A stretch of DNA of 6,848 bases, from contig JAAEZW010000094.1 in the NCBI GenBank assembly GCA_018222665.1, forward strand, positions 1 to 6,848. Reading direction: 5' to 3'. The DNA is from Paracoccaceae bacterium (lineage in GTDB: Bacteria > Pseudomonadota > Alphaproteobacteria > Rhodobacterales > Rhodobacteraceae). The position numbers and the translations under genes were made by a program. Shown here in pieces: positions 1-5,250 of this stretch. Below the pieces are notes generated by a model that was given only the letters and a program-made list of their open reading frames with translations, was not told the origin of the DNA and did no database searches. Each line of letters begins with the position of its first letter. The first letter of the stretch is position 1.

Positions 1-155
1 GGCGCACGGATGTTCCCAAAATCGTTGATTGGTATATGGAAGGTAAGATCGAAATCGATCCAATGATCACGCACACCCTTAGCCTTGATGACATTAACAA
101 GGGGTTTGATTTGATGCATGCAGGTGAAAGTATTCGCAGCGTCGTGGTATACTAA
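1..155 (+). CDS. adhC: S-(hydroxymethyl)glutathione dehydrogenase / class III alcohol dehydrogenase, C-terminal end (partial)
   Basis: Only the last 50 codons are in the window; the first complete codon is at base 3 and the stop is TAA at 153-155. The reading frame gives a peptide starting RTDVPKIVDWY and ending ESIRSVVVY. It contains the IDPMITHTLSLDDINKGF stretch that is highly characteristic of the C-terminus of glutathione-dependent formaldehyde dehydrogenase. The family has roughly 370 residues, is a zinc-dependent cytosolic enzyme, and oxidises S-hydroxymethylglutathione (formed spontaneously from formaldehyde and glutathione) to S-formylglutathione with NAD+. The catalytic zinc site and Rossmann fold lie upstream of the window and cannot be checked. 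The next enzyme of the pathway, S-formylglutathione hydrolase, is encoded about 2.8 kb downstream on the same strand. The family call is very secure; the gene name (adhC, frmA, flhA and adhI are all used) is a naming choice. Confidence 0.93.
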   Translation, partial: RTDVPKIVDWYMEGKIEIDPMITHTLSLDDINKGFDLMHAGESIRSVVVY

Positions 156-164
156 ACTCAAAAG

Positions 165-196
165 AGCGCGCCTCAATATTGGTGCGCTTATTTTTT
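165..196 (+). terminator. Rho-independent terminator after adhC, also at the 3' end of tetR
   Basis: AGCGCGCC (165-172) pairs with GGTGCGCT (181-188) across an 8-nt loop, with seven Watson-Crick pairs and one G-U. It is followed by TA and six T's (191-196), 9 nt downstream of the adhC stop codon. Read on the other strand, the same stem is followed by a shorter T-run (complement of A's at 160-163), so it may also stop transcripts of the convergent tetR gene, whose stop codon sits at 188-190 inside the structure. Confidence 0.8.
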
Positions 197-811
197 GGGG
201 GCATAAGCCCGACAAAAGGTTTCGACAGCCGCTGAAACAACCTGCTGTTTTTCATCGTCGTCAAATTCACTGCGAATTCCAAAAACTGCCTGTGGCCAAA
301 GCGTTGCTTTGCACAATTCTGCGAATTGATCCGCGGCAAGTTCGAAATCATAGATTTCGACTTCACCCGAATCTGCTGCTTTGCGCAGATATTTGGCGAT
401 ATGTTGGCGGCCCATCATGGGCCCATTTTCGTAAAATTGGCGTCCCAATTCAGGGATGCGGTCGGCCTCGGACACACAAATCCGAAACATTCGTTGTGAA
501 AACTCCGATAAGAAAAAGTTGACCATATATCCCGCAGCTTTGTTCAAAACCTGACGAATATCTTTGCTTTGGTCAATTTCTTCCATCGCGTTGTCTGCCA
601 TGTGTTCACACTCGGCTTTGACGACTTCGATGAACAAACTCTGTTTATCGGGAAAATAACTATAGACCGTCGCCTTTGACACCTTCGCGGTGCGGGCAAC
701 TTCATCCATATTCGCATCGCCATAGCCACAGGCTATGAATACGCTACGCGCACCCATTAGGACCTGATCGTATTTGCGGCCTTTGCGAATTGTGACAGTG
801 TGTATTGTCAT
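188..811 (-). CDS. TetR/AcrR-family transcriptional regulator
   Basis: The 207-residue protein has a TetR-type N-terminal DNA-binding domain. Residues 34-55 form the helix-turn-helix and contain MDEVARTAKVSK followed by ATVYSYFPDK, the standard recognition-helix signature. The rest (about 60-207) is a helical ligand-binding/dimerisation domain with an acidic E-x-x-R-I-P-E-L segment near 115-122, reminiscent of the AefR-like C-terminal domain. The ligand cannot be predicted from sequence. ATG (809-811) is supported by AGAGGA on the minus strand (complement of 817-822) at a usual spacing. The gene is divergent from mbfA with 110 bp between start codons, so it may regulate itself and possibly mbfA, although mbfA has its own iron-type operator. 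It converges on adhC, and its stop codon lies inside the shared terminator hairpin. Family call secure, target unknown. Confidence 0.93.
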   Translation of the reverse strand: MTIHTVTIRKGRKYDQVLMGARSVFIACGYGDANMDEVARTAKVSKATVYSYFPDKQSLFIEVVKAECEHMADNAMEEIDQSKDIRQVLNKAAGYMVNFFLSEFSQRMFRICVSEADRIPELGRQFYENGPMMGRQHIAKYLRKAADSGEVEIYDFELAADQFAELCKATLWPQAVFGIRSEFDDDEKQQVVSAAVETFCRAYAPKK

Positions 812-836
812 TATTTTCCTCTGGGCCTGAACTTAA

Positions 837-856
837 GAGCTTTCGGTCAAAGTCTC
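837..856. promoter_or_regulatory. Imperfect dyad, candidate operator of the TetR regulator
   Basis: GAGCTTT (837-843) is inverted as AAAG-T-CTC (849-856) with one bulged T around a 5-nt centre. A pair of 8-bp direct repeats, CTTAAGAG (832-839) and CTCAAGAG (854-861), differ at one base and start 22 bp apart, about two helical turns. On the minus strand the dyad lies between a possible -35 (TTGAGA, complement of 853-858) and a poor -10 (TAAGTT, complement of 830-835) 17 bp apart. TetR proteins often bind such dyads to repress themselves. The promoter match is weak and no binding consensus is known for this regulator. Confidence 0.25.
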
Positions 857-891
857 AAGAGATGGGTTGTTTTCTGCCTTAAATCATTTAA

Positions 892-908
892 ATTAGAATT
901 ATTCTAAA
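892..908. promoter_or_regulatory. Iron control element (ICE, Irr-type operator) upstream of mbfA
   Basis: The sequence TTAGAAT-T-ATTCTAA (893-907) is a perfect 15-bp palindrome with a single central base. It matches the alphaproteobacterial ICE/Irr-box pattern as I recall it (TTTAGAA, three bases, TTCTAAA) at every defined position except the outermost left base (A at 892). It ends 14 bp before the mbfA start codon, where a bound repressor would block RNA polymerase or early transcription. Irr is a Fur-family haem-responsive regulator active under iron limitation, and mbfA is a known Irr-repressed target in rhizobia and a predicted one in Rhodobacterales. The match is seen directly; binding is inferred. 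Confidence 0.8.
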
Positions 909-921
909 AAGGTATGATACT

Positions 922-1884
922 ATGATCCCCCAACGGCGCAGATTTAAGGACCTTGATGAACAACACATCCTTGCCCTTGCCATTTCAAGCGAGGAAGACG
1001 ATGCACGCATTTATCGTGGTTTTGCGGTCCGTCTGCGGGATGATTTTCCCAAAACAGCCGCACTTTTCGACGAAATGGCAAAAGAAGAGGACAGCCATCG
1101 CGCAGCACTGATTGCCCTACACCAAGATCGCTTTGGCGAAACAATCCCCCTTATCCGCCGCGAACATGTGGCAGGGTTCTACAGCCGCCGACCAATGTGG
1201 TTGGCGAATACTCTAAGCCTTGATCAAATGCGATCTGAGGCTGCAGACATGGAAAAGCGCGCGGAACGTTTTTACCTGAGTGCTGCTGCACAAACGCAAG
1301 ACGCGCATACGCGTAAACTTCTAGGTGATCTAGCAGCGGCCGAAGCCAGGCATCATCAACACGCAACAGATTTAGAAGAACAAGTGCGCCAAGAGGGTGA
1401 AGAAGAGGCAGAAACCGCAAACCATCAATTCATCCTGACTTGGGTGCAACCTGGGTTGGCGGGGCTGATGGATGGGTCGGTTTCGACCCTTGCGCCGATT
1501 TTTGCGACGGCCTTTGCAACCCAAGATACGTGGACCACATTTCTTGTCGGACTTGCGGCCTCGGTCGGGGCAGGGATTTCTATGGGTTTCACCGAAGCGG
1601 CCAGTGATGATGGCGTCATCTCTGGGCGCGGCTCTCCAATTAAGCGGGGTATCGCGGCGGGTGTCATGACTACATTGGGCGGGTTGGGCCATGCGCTTCC
1701 CTATTTAATCCCGGACTTTGTGCTGGCAACCAGCATCGCGATTTTCGTCGTGTTCGTCGAACTTTGGGCGATTGTTTGGATACAGAACAGATACATGCAA
1801 ACCCCATTTTTACGCGCGACGTTTCAGGTGGTTTTGGGCGGTGCCTTGGTCTTTTCCGCAGGCGCGTTGATCGGGAGTGGCTGA
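922..1884 (+). CDS. mbfA: Membrane-bound ferritin-like iron transporter (erythrin-VIT1 fusion), MbfA
   Basis: The 320-residue protein fuses two domains. Residues about 10-155 are a ferritin/rubrerythrin-like four-helix bundle with candidate di-iron ligands E24/E25, E56-x-x-H59, E111 or E115, and E141-x-x-H144. Residues about 172-318 form a VIT1 (CCC1-like) membrane domain with G181-LMDGSVSTLAP and S220-MGFTEAASDDG, the two signature motifs of vacuolar iron transporter homologues, plus several hydrophobic helices to the C-terminus. The acidic linker (158-164, rich in Glu) separates the domains. In Bradyrhizobium and Agrobacterium, MbfA sits in the inner membrane, exports iron and protects against iron and peroxide stress. 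The ATG at 922 has a modest AAAAGG ribosome site 9 nt upstream. The ICE operator at 892-908 predicts repression by Irr when iron is scarce and expression when it is plentiful. The gene is followed after 40 bp by an AEC permease on the same strand, possibly co-transcribed. Length and motifs are complete, with no sign of decay. Confidence 0.93.
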   Translation: MIPQRRRFKDLDEQHILALAISSEEDDARIYRGFAVRLRDDFPKTAALFDEMAKEEDSHRAALIALHQDRFGETIPLIRREHVAGFYSRRPMWLANTLSLDQMRSEAADMEKRAERFYLSAAAQTQDAHTRKLLGDLAAAEARHHQHATDLEEQVRQEGEEEAETANHQFILTWVQPGLAGLMDGSVSTLAPIFATAFATQDTWTTFLVGLAASVGAGISMGFTEAASDDGVISGRGSPIKRGIAAGVMTTLGGLGHALPYLIPDFVLATSIAIFVVFVELWAIVWIQNRYMQTPFLRATFQVVLGGALVFSAGALIGSG

Positions 1885-1912
1885 TTTCGATTGACCCGCA
1901 CGGGCCAAGTGC

Positions 1913-1917
1913 TAAGG
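1913..1917 (+). promoter_or_regulatory. Ribosome binding site that fixes the start of the AEC permease
   Basis: TAAGG lies 7 nt upstream of ATG 1925 but only 1 nt from the in-frame TTG at 1919, so the ATG is the better start and the protein has 311 rather than 313 residues. Confidence 0.6.
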
Positions 1918-1924
1918 CTTGATT

Positions 1925-2860
1925 ATGTATGAAATTTTTCTAAAAACCCTTCCGTTCTTCGTGTTGATTGGCGTAGGCTATATATCTGGTGTCACAAGGT
2001 TTTTCACCGAGGAGGCGACTGCCTATTTAACGAAATTCGTATTCTATTTCGCACTATCCGCAATGCTGTTTCGATTTTCGTCGAACCTATCATTGGGCGA
2101 TTTATTCGATTGGAATTTTGTATTTGCCTACCTGCTGGGATCAGTAGTCGTTTATCTACTGGCAGGGGTCGTTGCGCTTTATCGTCGTGTCTCAATAACC
2201 GAAGCCGCGATTGAGGCACAGTGTTCCATCATTGGCAATGTGGGGTTTCTTGGCATTCCAATGCTGGCGCTATTAATGGGCGAGGCTGCGGTTGGCTATG
2301 TGATGATGGTTTTGGCCATTGATCTGCTGGTTTTTGGATCCATCGTCGTCATGGTGATCGTTGGAACTCGCGATGGACGGATGAGTTTGGGGATCATCCG
2401 CGTTTTGATCATGGGGTTGTTAAAAAATCCGATGATCCTTTCGATTGTTTCTGGGCTGTTGTGGGCGGCGTTTTCATTGCCAATCCCGCAACCCGTAAAT
2501 GAATTTATGACCATCTTGGGGTCAGCTGCCACACCTGGAGCTCTGTTTGCGATTGGCGCATCGCTTGCGTCAAAATCCGCAGAACGGATAGAAGTCGCAG
2601 GGTGGTTATCCATCTGTAAACTGATTTTGCATCCTGCGGCGATTGCATTTTGCGCGCTGTACCTGTTTGAAGTTGAACCCTATGCCGCTGCCGTCATGAT
2701 CGCGGCCAGTGCGTTGCCGGTGGCGGGTAATGTCTATATTCAGGCGCAACATTACGGTGTCGCGCCGCAACGTGTATCTGCGTCAATTCTGGTGTCTACG
2801 GCGTTTAGCATCGTTACGGTGTCGGCTGTGATCGCTTGGGTCAGTGCGTATTACGTTTAA
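1925..2860 (+). CDS. AEC (auxin efflux carrier) family permease
   Basis: The 311-residue integral membrane protein has about ten hydrophobic segments arranged as two halves of five, as in the bile/arsenite/riboflavin-type fold of the AEC family. Visible family motifs are GNVGFLGIPM (residues 104-113) in the first-half crossover, KNPMILSIVSG (167-177) opening the second half, AATPGALFAIGASLA (201-215), and a second-half crossover at 262-278 with ALPVAGNVYIQAQHYG. Bacterial AEC members move small organic anions such as malate or malonate, but many are uncharacterised and the substrate here cannot be inferred. The gene starts 40 bp after mbfA on the same strand with no visible terminator between, so it could share the iron-controlled transcript, or have its own weak promoter. 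The protein is full length for the family and has no odd features. Confidence 0.88.
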   Translation: MYEIFLKTLPFFVLIGVGYISGVTRFFTEEATAYLTKFVFYFALSAMLFRFSSNLSLGDLFDWNFVFAYLLGSVVVYLLAGVVALYRRVSITEAAIEAQCSIIGNVGFLGIPMLALLMGEAAVGYVMMVLAIDLLVFGSIVVMVIVGTRDGRMSLGIIRVLIMGLLKNPMILSIVSGLLWAAFSLPIPQPVNEFMTILGSAATPGALFAIGASLASKSAERIEVAGWLSICKLILHPAAIAFCALYLFEVEPYAAAVMIAASALPVAGNVYIQAQHYGVAPQRVSASILVSTAFSIVTVSAVIAWVSAYYV

Positions 2861-2887
2861 ATTTTAAAAGAAAACCATGCTTTGGCG

Positions 2888-2904
2888 TTACATCCATGAT
2901 GTAA
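2888..2904. repeat. Short perfect inverted repeat between the permease and fghA
   Basis: TTACATC (2888-2894) and GATGTAA (2898-2904) pair perfectly around CAT. Outside this core, CTTTG and CAAAG can extend the stem across unequal internal loops. No T-run follows on either strand, so it is not a standard intrinsic terminator. It may be an operator or mRNA hairpin in the 129-bp gap upstream of fghA. A TATGAT (2918-2923) just downstream resembles a -10 box but has no good -35. Confidence 0.35.
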
Positions 2905-2977
2905 GCTGAGGCAAAGTTATGATTCTGGTAATCGCACTTGAGTATGGGGTGAGAAAATTCCATGCAAAACGAAAAAT

Positions 2978-2983
2978 AAGGGA
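2978..2983 (+). promoter_or_regulatory. Ribosome binding site that fixes the fghA start
   Basis: AAGGGA lies 6 nt upstream of ATG 2990, while the in-frame TTG at 2984 directly abuts it and would leave no spacing. The ATG start gives 279 residues. Confidence 0.65.
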
Positions 2984-2989
2984 TTGGAA

Positions 2990-3829
2990 ATGGAAACTTT
3001 GTCCGAGAATAAATGTTTTGGCGGAACACAGGGCGTATATCGTCATTCATCCAAAGCGTGTCTGTGCGACATGACTTTTGCGGTGTTCCTGCCAGAAGAG
3101 GCAGCCAGCGGCCCTGTTCCTGTTTTGTGGTATTTGTCTGGATTAACCTGCACGCATGAAAACGCAATGGTCAAAGCGGGTGCGCAGGCCTGGGCGGCAG
3201 AAGCAGGTATTGCATTGATTTTTCCTGACACCTCTCCGCGTGGTGAAGGCGTGAGTGATGATGAGGCCTATGATCTTGGTCAGGGGGCCGGGTTCTATGT
3301 CAACGCGACCCAAGACCCATGGGCCCCCCATTTCCAAATGTGGGATTATATCAGCGCGGAATTGCCATCTGTGATCACAGAAAATTTCAACATTGATATG
3401 TCGCGCCAATCCATCACGGGCCATTCTATGGGGGGACATGGGGCGTTGACGCTGGCCCTACGTCACCCTGGGCATTACGCTTCGGCCTCTGCATTTGCGC
3501 CAATTTGTAATCCCACACAGTCGGATTGGGGGCGAAAGCAGCTGGGCGCCTATCTGGGGCAGGATGAAACAGCATGGGCAAAATACGATGCGACCCGCCT
3601 GATGCGTGAACAAGGTGCGACATGTCCTGTCCTGATTGATACGGGGACATCTGATCAATTCTATGATCTGTTGGGAACGGCGGCCTTTGCCTCAGTGGCT
3701 GCTGAACAAAAGGCGGCGGCAATCGTTCGTCTGCAGGATGGATATGATCACAGCTATTTCTTTGTTTCCACCTTCATGCCCGATCACATTGAATTTCACG
3801 CAAATGCGCTTTTGGGGAAAAGCGGGTAA
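2990..3829 (+). CDS. fghA: S-formylglutathione hydrolase
   Basis: This 279-residue enzyme of the esterase D family hydrolyses S-formylglutathione to formate and glutathione in the cytosol, the second step of glutathione-dependent formaldehyde detoxification. The catalytic triad is visible: nucleophile S146 in GHSMGG (144-149), D222 in GTSDQF, and H254 in GYDHSYFF. The family-typical LSGLTCTHEN (49-58) carries the conserved Cys54 near the active site, and FPDTSPRG (78-85) and NIDMSRQSITGHSMGGHGAL also match the family strongly. Length is normal. It is on the same strand as adhC, whose product makes its substrate, but the two genes are separated by tetR, mbfA and the AEC permease, so they are not co-transcribed as a simple pair here. 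No promoter is clear upstream and no intrinsic terminator follows; the next bases run into the sthA relic. Confidence 0.96.
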   Translation: METLSENKCFGGTQGVYRHSSKACLCDMTFAVFLPEEAASGPVPVLWYLSGLTCTHENAMVKAGAQAWAAEAGIALIFPDTSPRGEGVSDDEAYDLGQGAGFYVNATQDPWAPHFQMWDYISAELPSVITENFNIDMSRQSITGHSMGGHGALTLALRHPGHYASASAFAPICNPTQSDWGRKQLGAYLGQDETAWAKYDATRLMREQGATCPVLIDTGTSDQFYDLLGTAAFASVAAEQKAAAIVRLQDGYDHSYFFVSTFMPDHIEFHANALLGKSG

Positions 3830-3839
3830 ACGACCAAAC

Positions 3840-3863
3840 GACTAAGAAACCCATTGACTAAGA
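3840..3863 (+). repeat. Direct repeat at the 5' edge of the sthA relic
   Basis: GACTAAGA occurs at 3840-3847 and again at 3856-3863. The second copy overlaps the expected first codons of the decayed sthA gene, where the start codon and frame are damaged. It may mark a small slippage or rearrangement event, or be chance. Confidence 0.4.
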
Positions 3864-4189
3864 TCTAATTGTCATCGGCAGCGGCCATTCAGGCAGGAAA
3901 GCTAAAACGCAAGGTTTTGGTGATTGATCGCAAATCCAGATTGGGTGGCGTGCCCGTTTATACTGGTACGATCCCATCAAGAATCCTGCGCGAAACGGTT
4001 TTGAACCTAACGGGTTGGCGCGAGTGTAGTTTTTACGATCGCTTATGCCGCGTCAAAGATGCAATTCCAGCCGAAGATTTGAAGGCGCGTTTGCACAAAA
4101 CATTGGATTACGAAGTGGATGTCTTTAATCGAATGCCAATTCCCGATGAATTTCGGGTGTCGCACCCTGTGAAAAAGGACCAAAAATAG
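3854..4189 (+). pseudogene. sthA: Decayed soluble NAD(P)+ transhydrogenase (sthA) remnant
   Basis: SthA is a cytosolic FAD-containing flavoprotein disulfide-reductase homologue of about 460-480 residues that balances NADH and NADPH. Only its N-terminal region is recognisable here. Codons at 3862-3882 read DLIVIGS, the first strand of the FAD-binding fold. The frame then shifts and continues from 3881 as AAIQAGKL, KVLVIDRKSRLGGVPVYTGTIPS (which includes the diagnostic TGTIPS), LRETVLNLTGWRE, and SAED-like IPAEDLKARLHKTLDYEVDV. The glycines and PSGRR-like stretch that should link the two blocks are gone, as if about 20 bases were lost between two GCGG-type sequences. The start is also broken: the frame of DLIVIGS is not joined to an ATG, and TTG 3854 runs into TAA at 3866-3868. 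After codon VDV (about 4121) the text becomes FNRMP, resembling the usual SthA C-terminus, which suggests a large internal deletion; the stop is TAG 4187-4189. An open frame of 106 codons survives, but there is no credible start or ribosome site. Flanked by fghA and the cyclodeaminase gene, both intact. Confidence 0.85.
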
Positions 4190-4332
4190 GCATCTGTTTC
4201 ACGTCGTTACAACGTTGGTGTTTCGTCGGTGCGTTGCGTGTTCTGCGCAGAGAGGCGGCTCAAACACAAATGAGTGTATTTCGCTTGCTCATCCACCTTA
4301 TCCCCGTTTCTATGTAGATAGGAGGACAGCAG
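4190..4332 (+). other. Non-coding leader of the cyclodeaminase-hydrolase pair
   Basis: This stretch, together with the sthA relic, makes a run of about 500 bases without an intact gene (3830-4332). It must hold the promoter of the downstream pair, but I find no clear sigma-70 boxes: TTGCTC (4285-4290) has only TATGTA (4311-4316) at an overlong 20-bp spacing, and that would place the transcript start at the ribosome site. AGGAGG (4320-4325) is a strong Shine-Dalgarno 7 nt before ATG 4333. No tRNA, riboswitch or terminator was recognised. Confidence 0.5.
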
Positions 4333-5250
4333 ATGAGCGTTGTGCAAATTTCATTTGAAGAGGGACAGGCGAACCTTGATTGGTTGGGGCTGTGTCAGGC
4401 ATTTGATCAGGGGCATCAACTGTCCCGTGCTGAAATATCGGACACGTTCCTTTATCGTGGTGGCGACACTCTGCTGAACCGATCCGCGTGGATTGACGGG
4501 TTGGGATTGGCCGTGAAATGCGCAACCGTTTTTCCAGATAATCCAAAAAACAATCGCCCCATGATCAACGGGGGCGTTAGCCTGTTTTCGGATGAAACAG
4601 GTGCACTCGCGGCTTTGGTTGATTTTCACTTGGTTACAAAATGGAAAACCGCGGGGGATAGTTTATGCGCGGCCCTCAAACTTGCACGACCCGAATCTAA
4701 ACGCATCCTGATTGTTGGCGCAGGCACGGTTGGGCATTCCCTGCGCGCGGCCTACGGTGCGGGATTTCCTGATGCGGAATTTCTGATCTGGAACCGCACC
4801 GCAACAACGGCCGAGGCATTCGCCGCTAAATATCCAAACACACGCGCAGTACAGGATTTGCCATCGGCTGTTGCAATGGCCGATATCGTCACCTCTGCCA
4901 CGATGAGTACGACACCAATATTAAGCGGTGATTGGTTTCAACCCGGGCAGCATATTGATTTGATCGGCGCTTACCGTCCAGATATGCGAGAGGTAGATGA
5001 TCAGGCGCTGCTGCGGTCGTCGGTTTTTGTAGATAGCTTTGCAACCACACTGGACCATATTGGCGAACTTAAAATTCCCTTGGCCGATGGGGTGATTACC
5101 CCTGAACACGTACGGGCAGATTATTATCAACCGAATGATTTTAAACGCTGCAAAGACGATGAAATCACGTTGTTCAAAAACGGGGGGGGTGCTCATTTGG
5201 ATTTGATGACTGCGGATTATATCCTGCAACAATGGAAGGCGGCGCAATGA
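4333..5250 (+). CDS. Ornithine cyclodeaminase / mu-crystallin family protein, probable cyclic ketimine reductase
   Basis: The 305-residue protein has the family layout: an N-terminal substrate-binding region (K62 in GLAVKCATVFP, and INGGVSLFS at 79-86) and a Rossmann NAD(P) domain (about 110-240) with VGAGTVG (128-134) and the strand-end pattern LIWNRT (151-156). Two signatures differ from ornithine cyclodeaminase. The conserved R-T dipeptide before the Rossmann domain is K105-T106 (in KWKTAGDS), and the segment that carries the catalytic Asp in ornithine cyclodeaminase reads IGAYRPDMREVD (211-222), with Tyr214 where Asp is expected. A GA-x-x-P-x-MRE-x-D pattern recalls bacterial delta1-pyrroline-2-carboxylate / piperideine-2-carboxylate reductases of trans-3-hydroxyproline and D-amino acid catabolism, so that activity is a better guess than ornithine to proline conversion. 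ATG 4333 has a near-ideal AGGAGG. Its TGA overlaps the next gene's ATG (ATGA at 5247-5250), indicating translational coupling. Superfamily certain, reaction inferred. Confidence 0.88.
   Translation: MSVVQISFEEGQANLDWLGLCQAFDQGHQLSRAEISDTFLYRGGDTLLNRSAWIDGLGLAVKCATVFPDNPKNNRPMINGGVSLFSDETGALAALVDFHLVTKWKTAGDSLCAALKLARPESKRILIVGAGTVGHSLRAAYGAGFPDAEFLIWNRTATTAEAFAAKYPNTRAVQDLPSAVAMADIVTSATMSTTPILSGDWFQPGQHIDLIGAYRPDMREVDDQALLRSSVFVDSFATTLDHIGELKIPLADGVITPEHVRADYYQPNDFKRCKDDEITLFKNGGGAHLDLMTADYILQQWKAAQ
5234..5239 (+). promoter_or_regulatory. Ribosome binding site of the coupled hydrolase gene
   Basis: GGAAGG sits inside the end of the upstream gene, 7 nt before ATG 5247. It overlaps the alternative ATG at 5232, which therefore lacks a ribosome site of its own. 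The ATGA overlap at 5247-5250 supports 5247 as the start. Confidence 0.65.

Noticed and set aside
118..522. 134-codon plus-strand open frame
   Set aside because: It lies antisense to the well-supported TetR gene, gives a basic, low-complexity-like protein with no family resemblance, and begins inside the end of adhC.
1372..1692. Minus-strand open frames across mbfA
   Set aside because: They are antisense to a gene with clear ferritin and VIT1 motifs, have no ribosome sites and show no recognisable domains.
1919..1924. TTG at 1919 as start of the AEC permease
   Set aside because: Only 1 nt separates it from TAAGG, whereas ATG 1925 has a 7-nt spacing and begins at the usual family N-terminus.
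2841..3167. 108-codon minus-strand open frame over the permease-fghA gap
   Set aside because: It overlaps the ends of two real genes on the other strand, has no family resemblance and no convincing ribosome site.
4141..4158. CCCGA...TCGGG hairpin near the end of the sthA relic as a terminator
   Set aside because: The stem is only 5 bp and no T-run follows; it lies within the degenerate open frame.
4285..4316. TTGCTC / TATGTA as promoter of the cyclodeaminase gene
   Set aside because: The spacing of 20 bp is too long and the transcript would start at the ribosome site, leaving no usable leader.
5232..5246. ATG at 5232 as start of the alpha/beta hydrolase
   Set aside because: It adds MEGGA before the hydrophobic anchor and would overlap its neighbour by 19 bp without a ribosome site; ATG 5247 has GGAAGG 7 nt upstream and the typical ATGA coupling.
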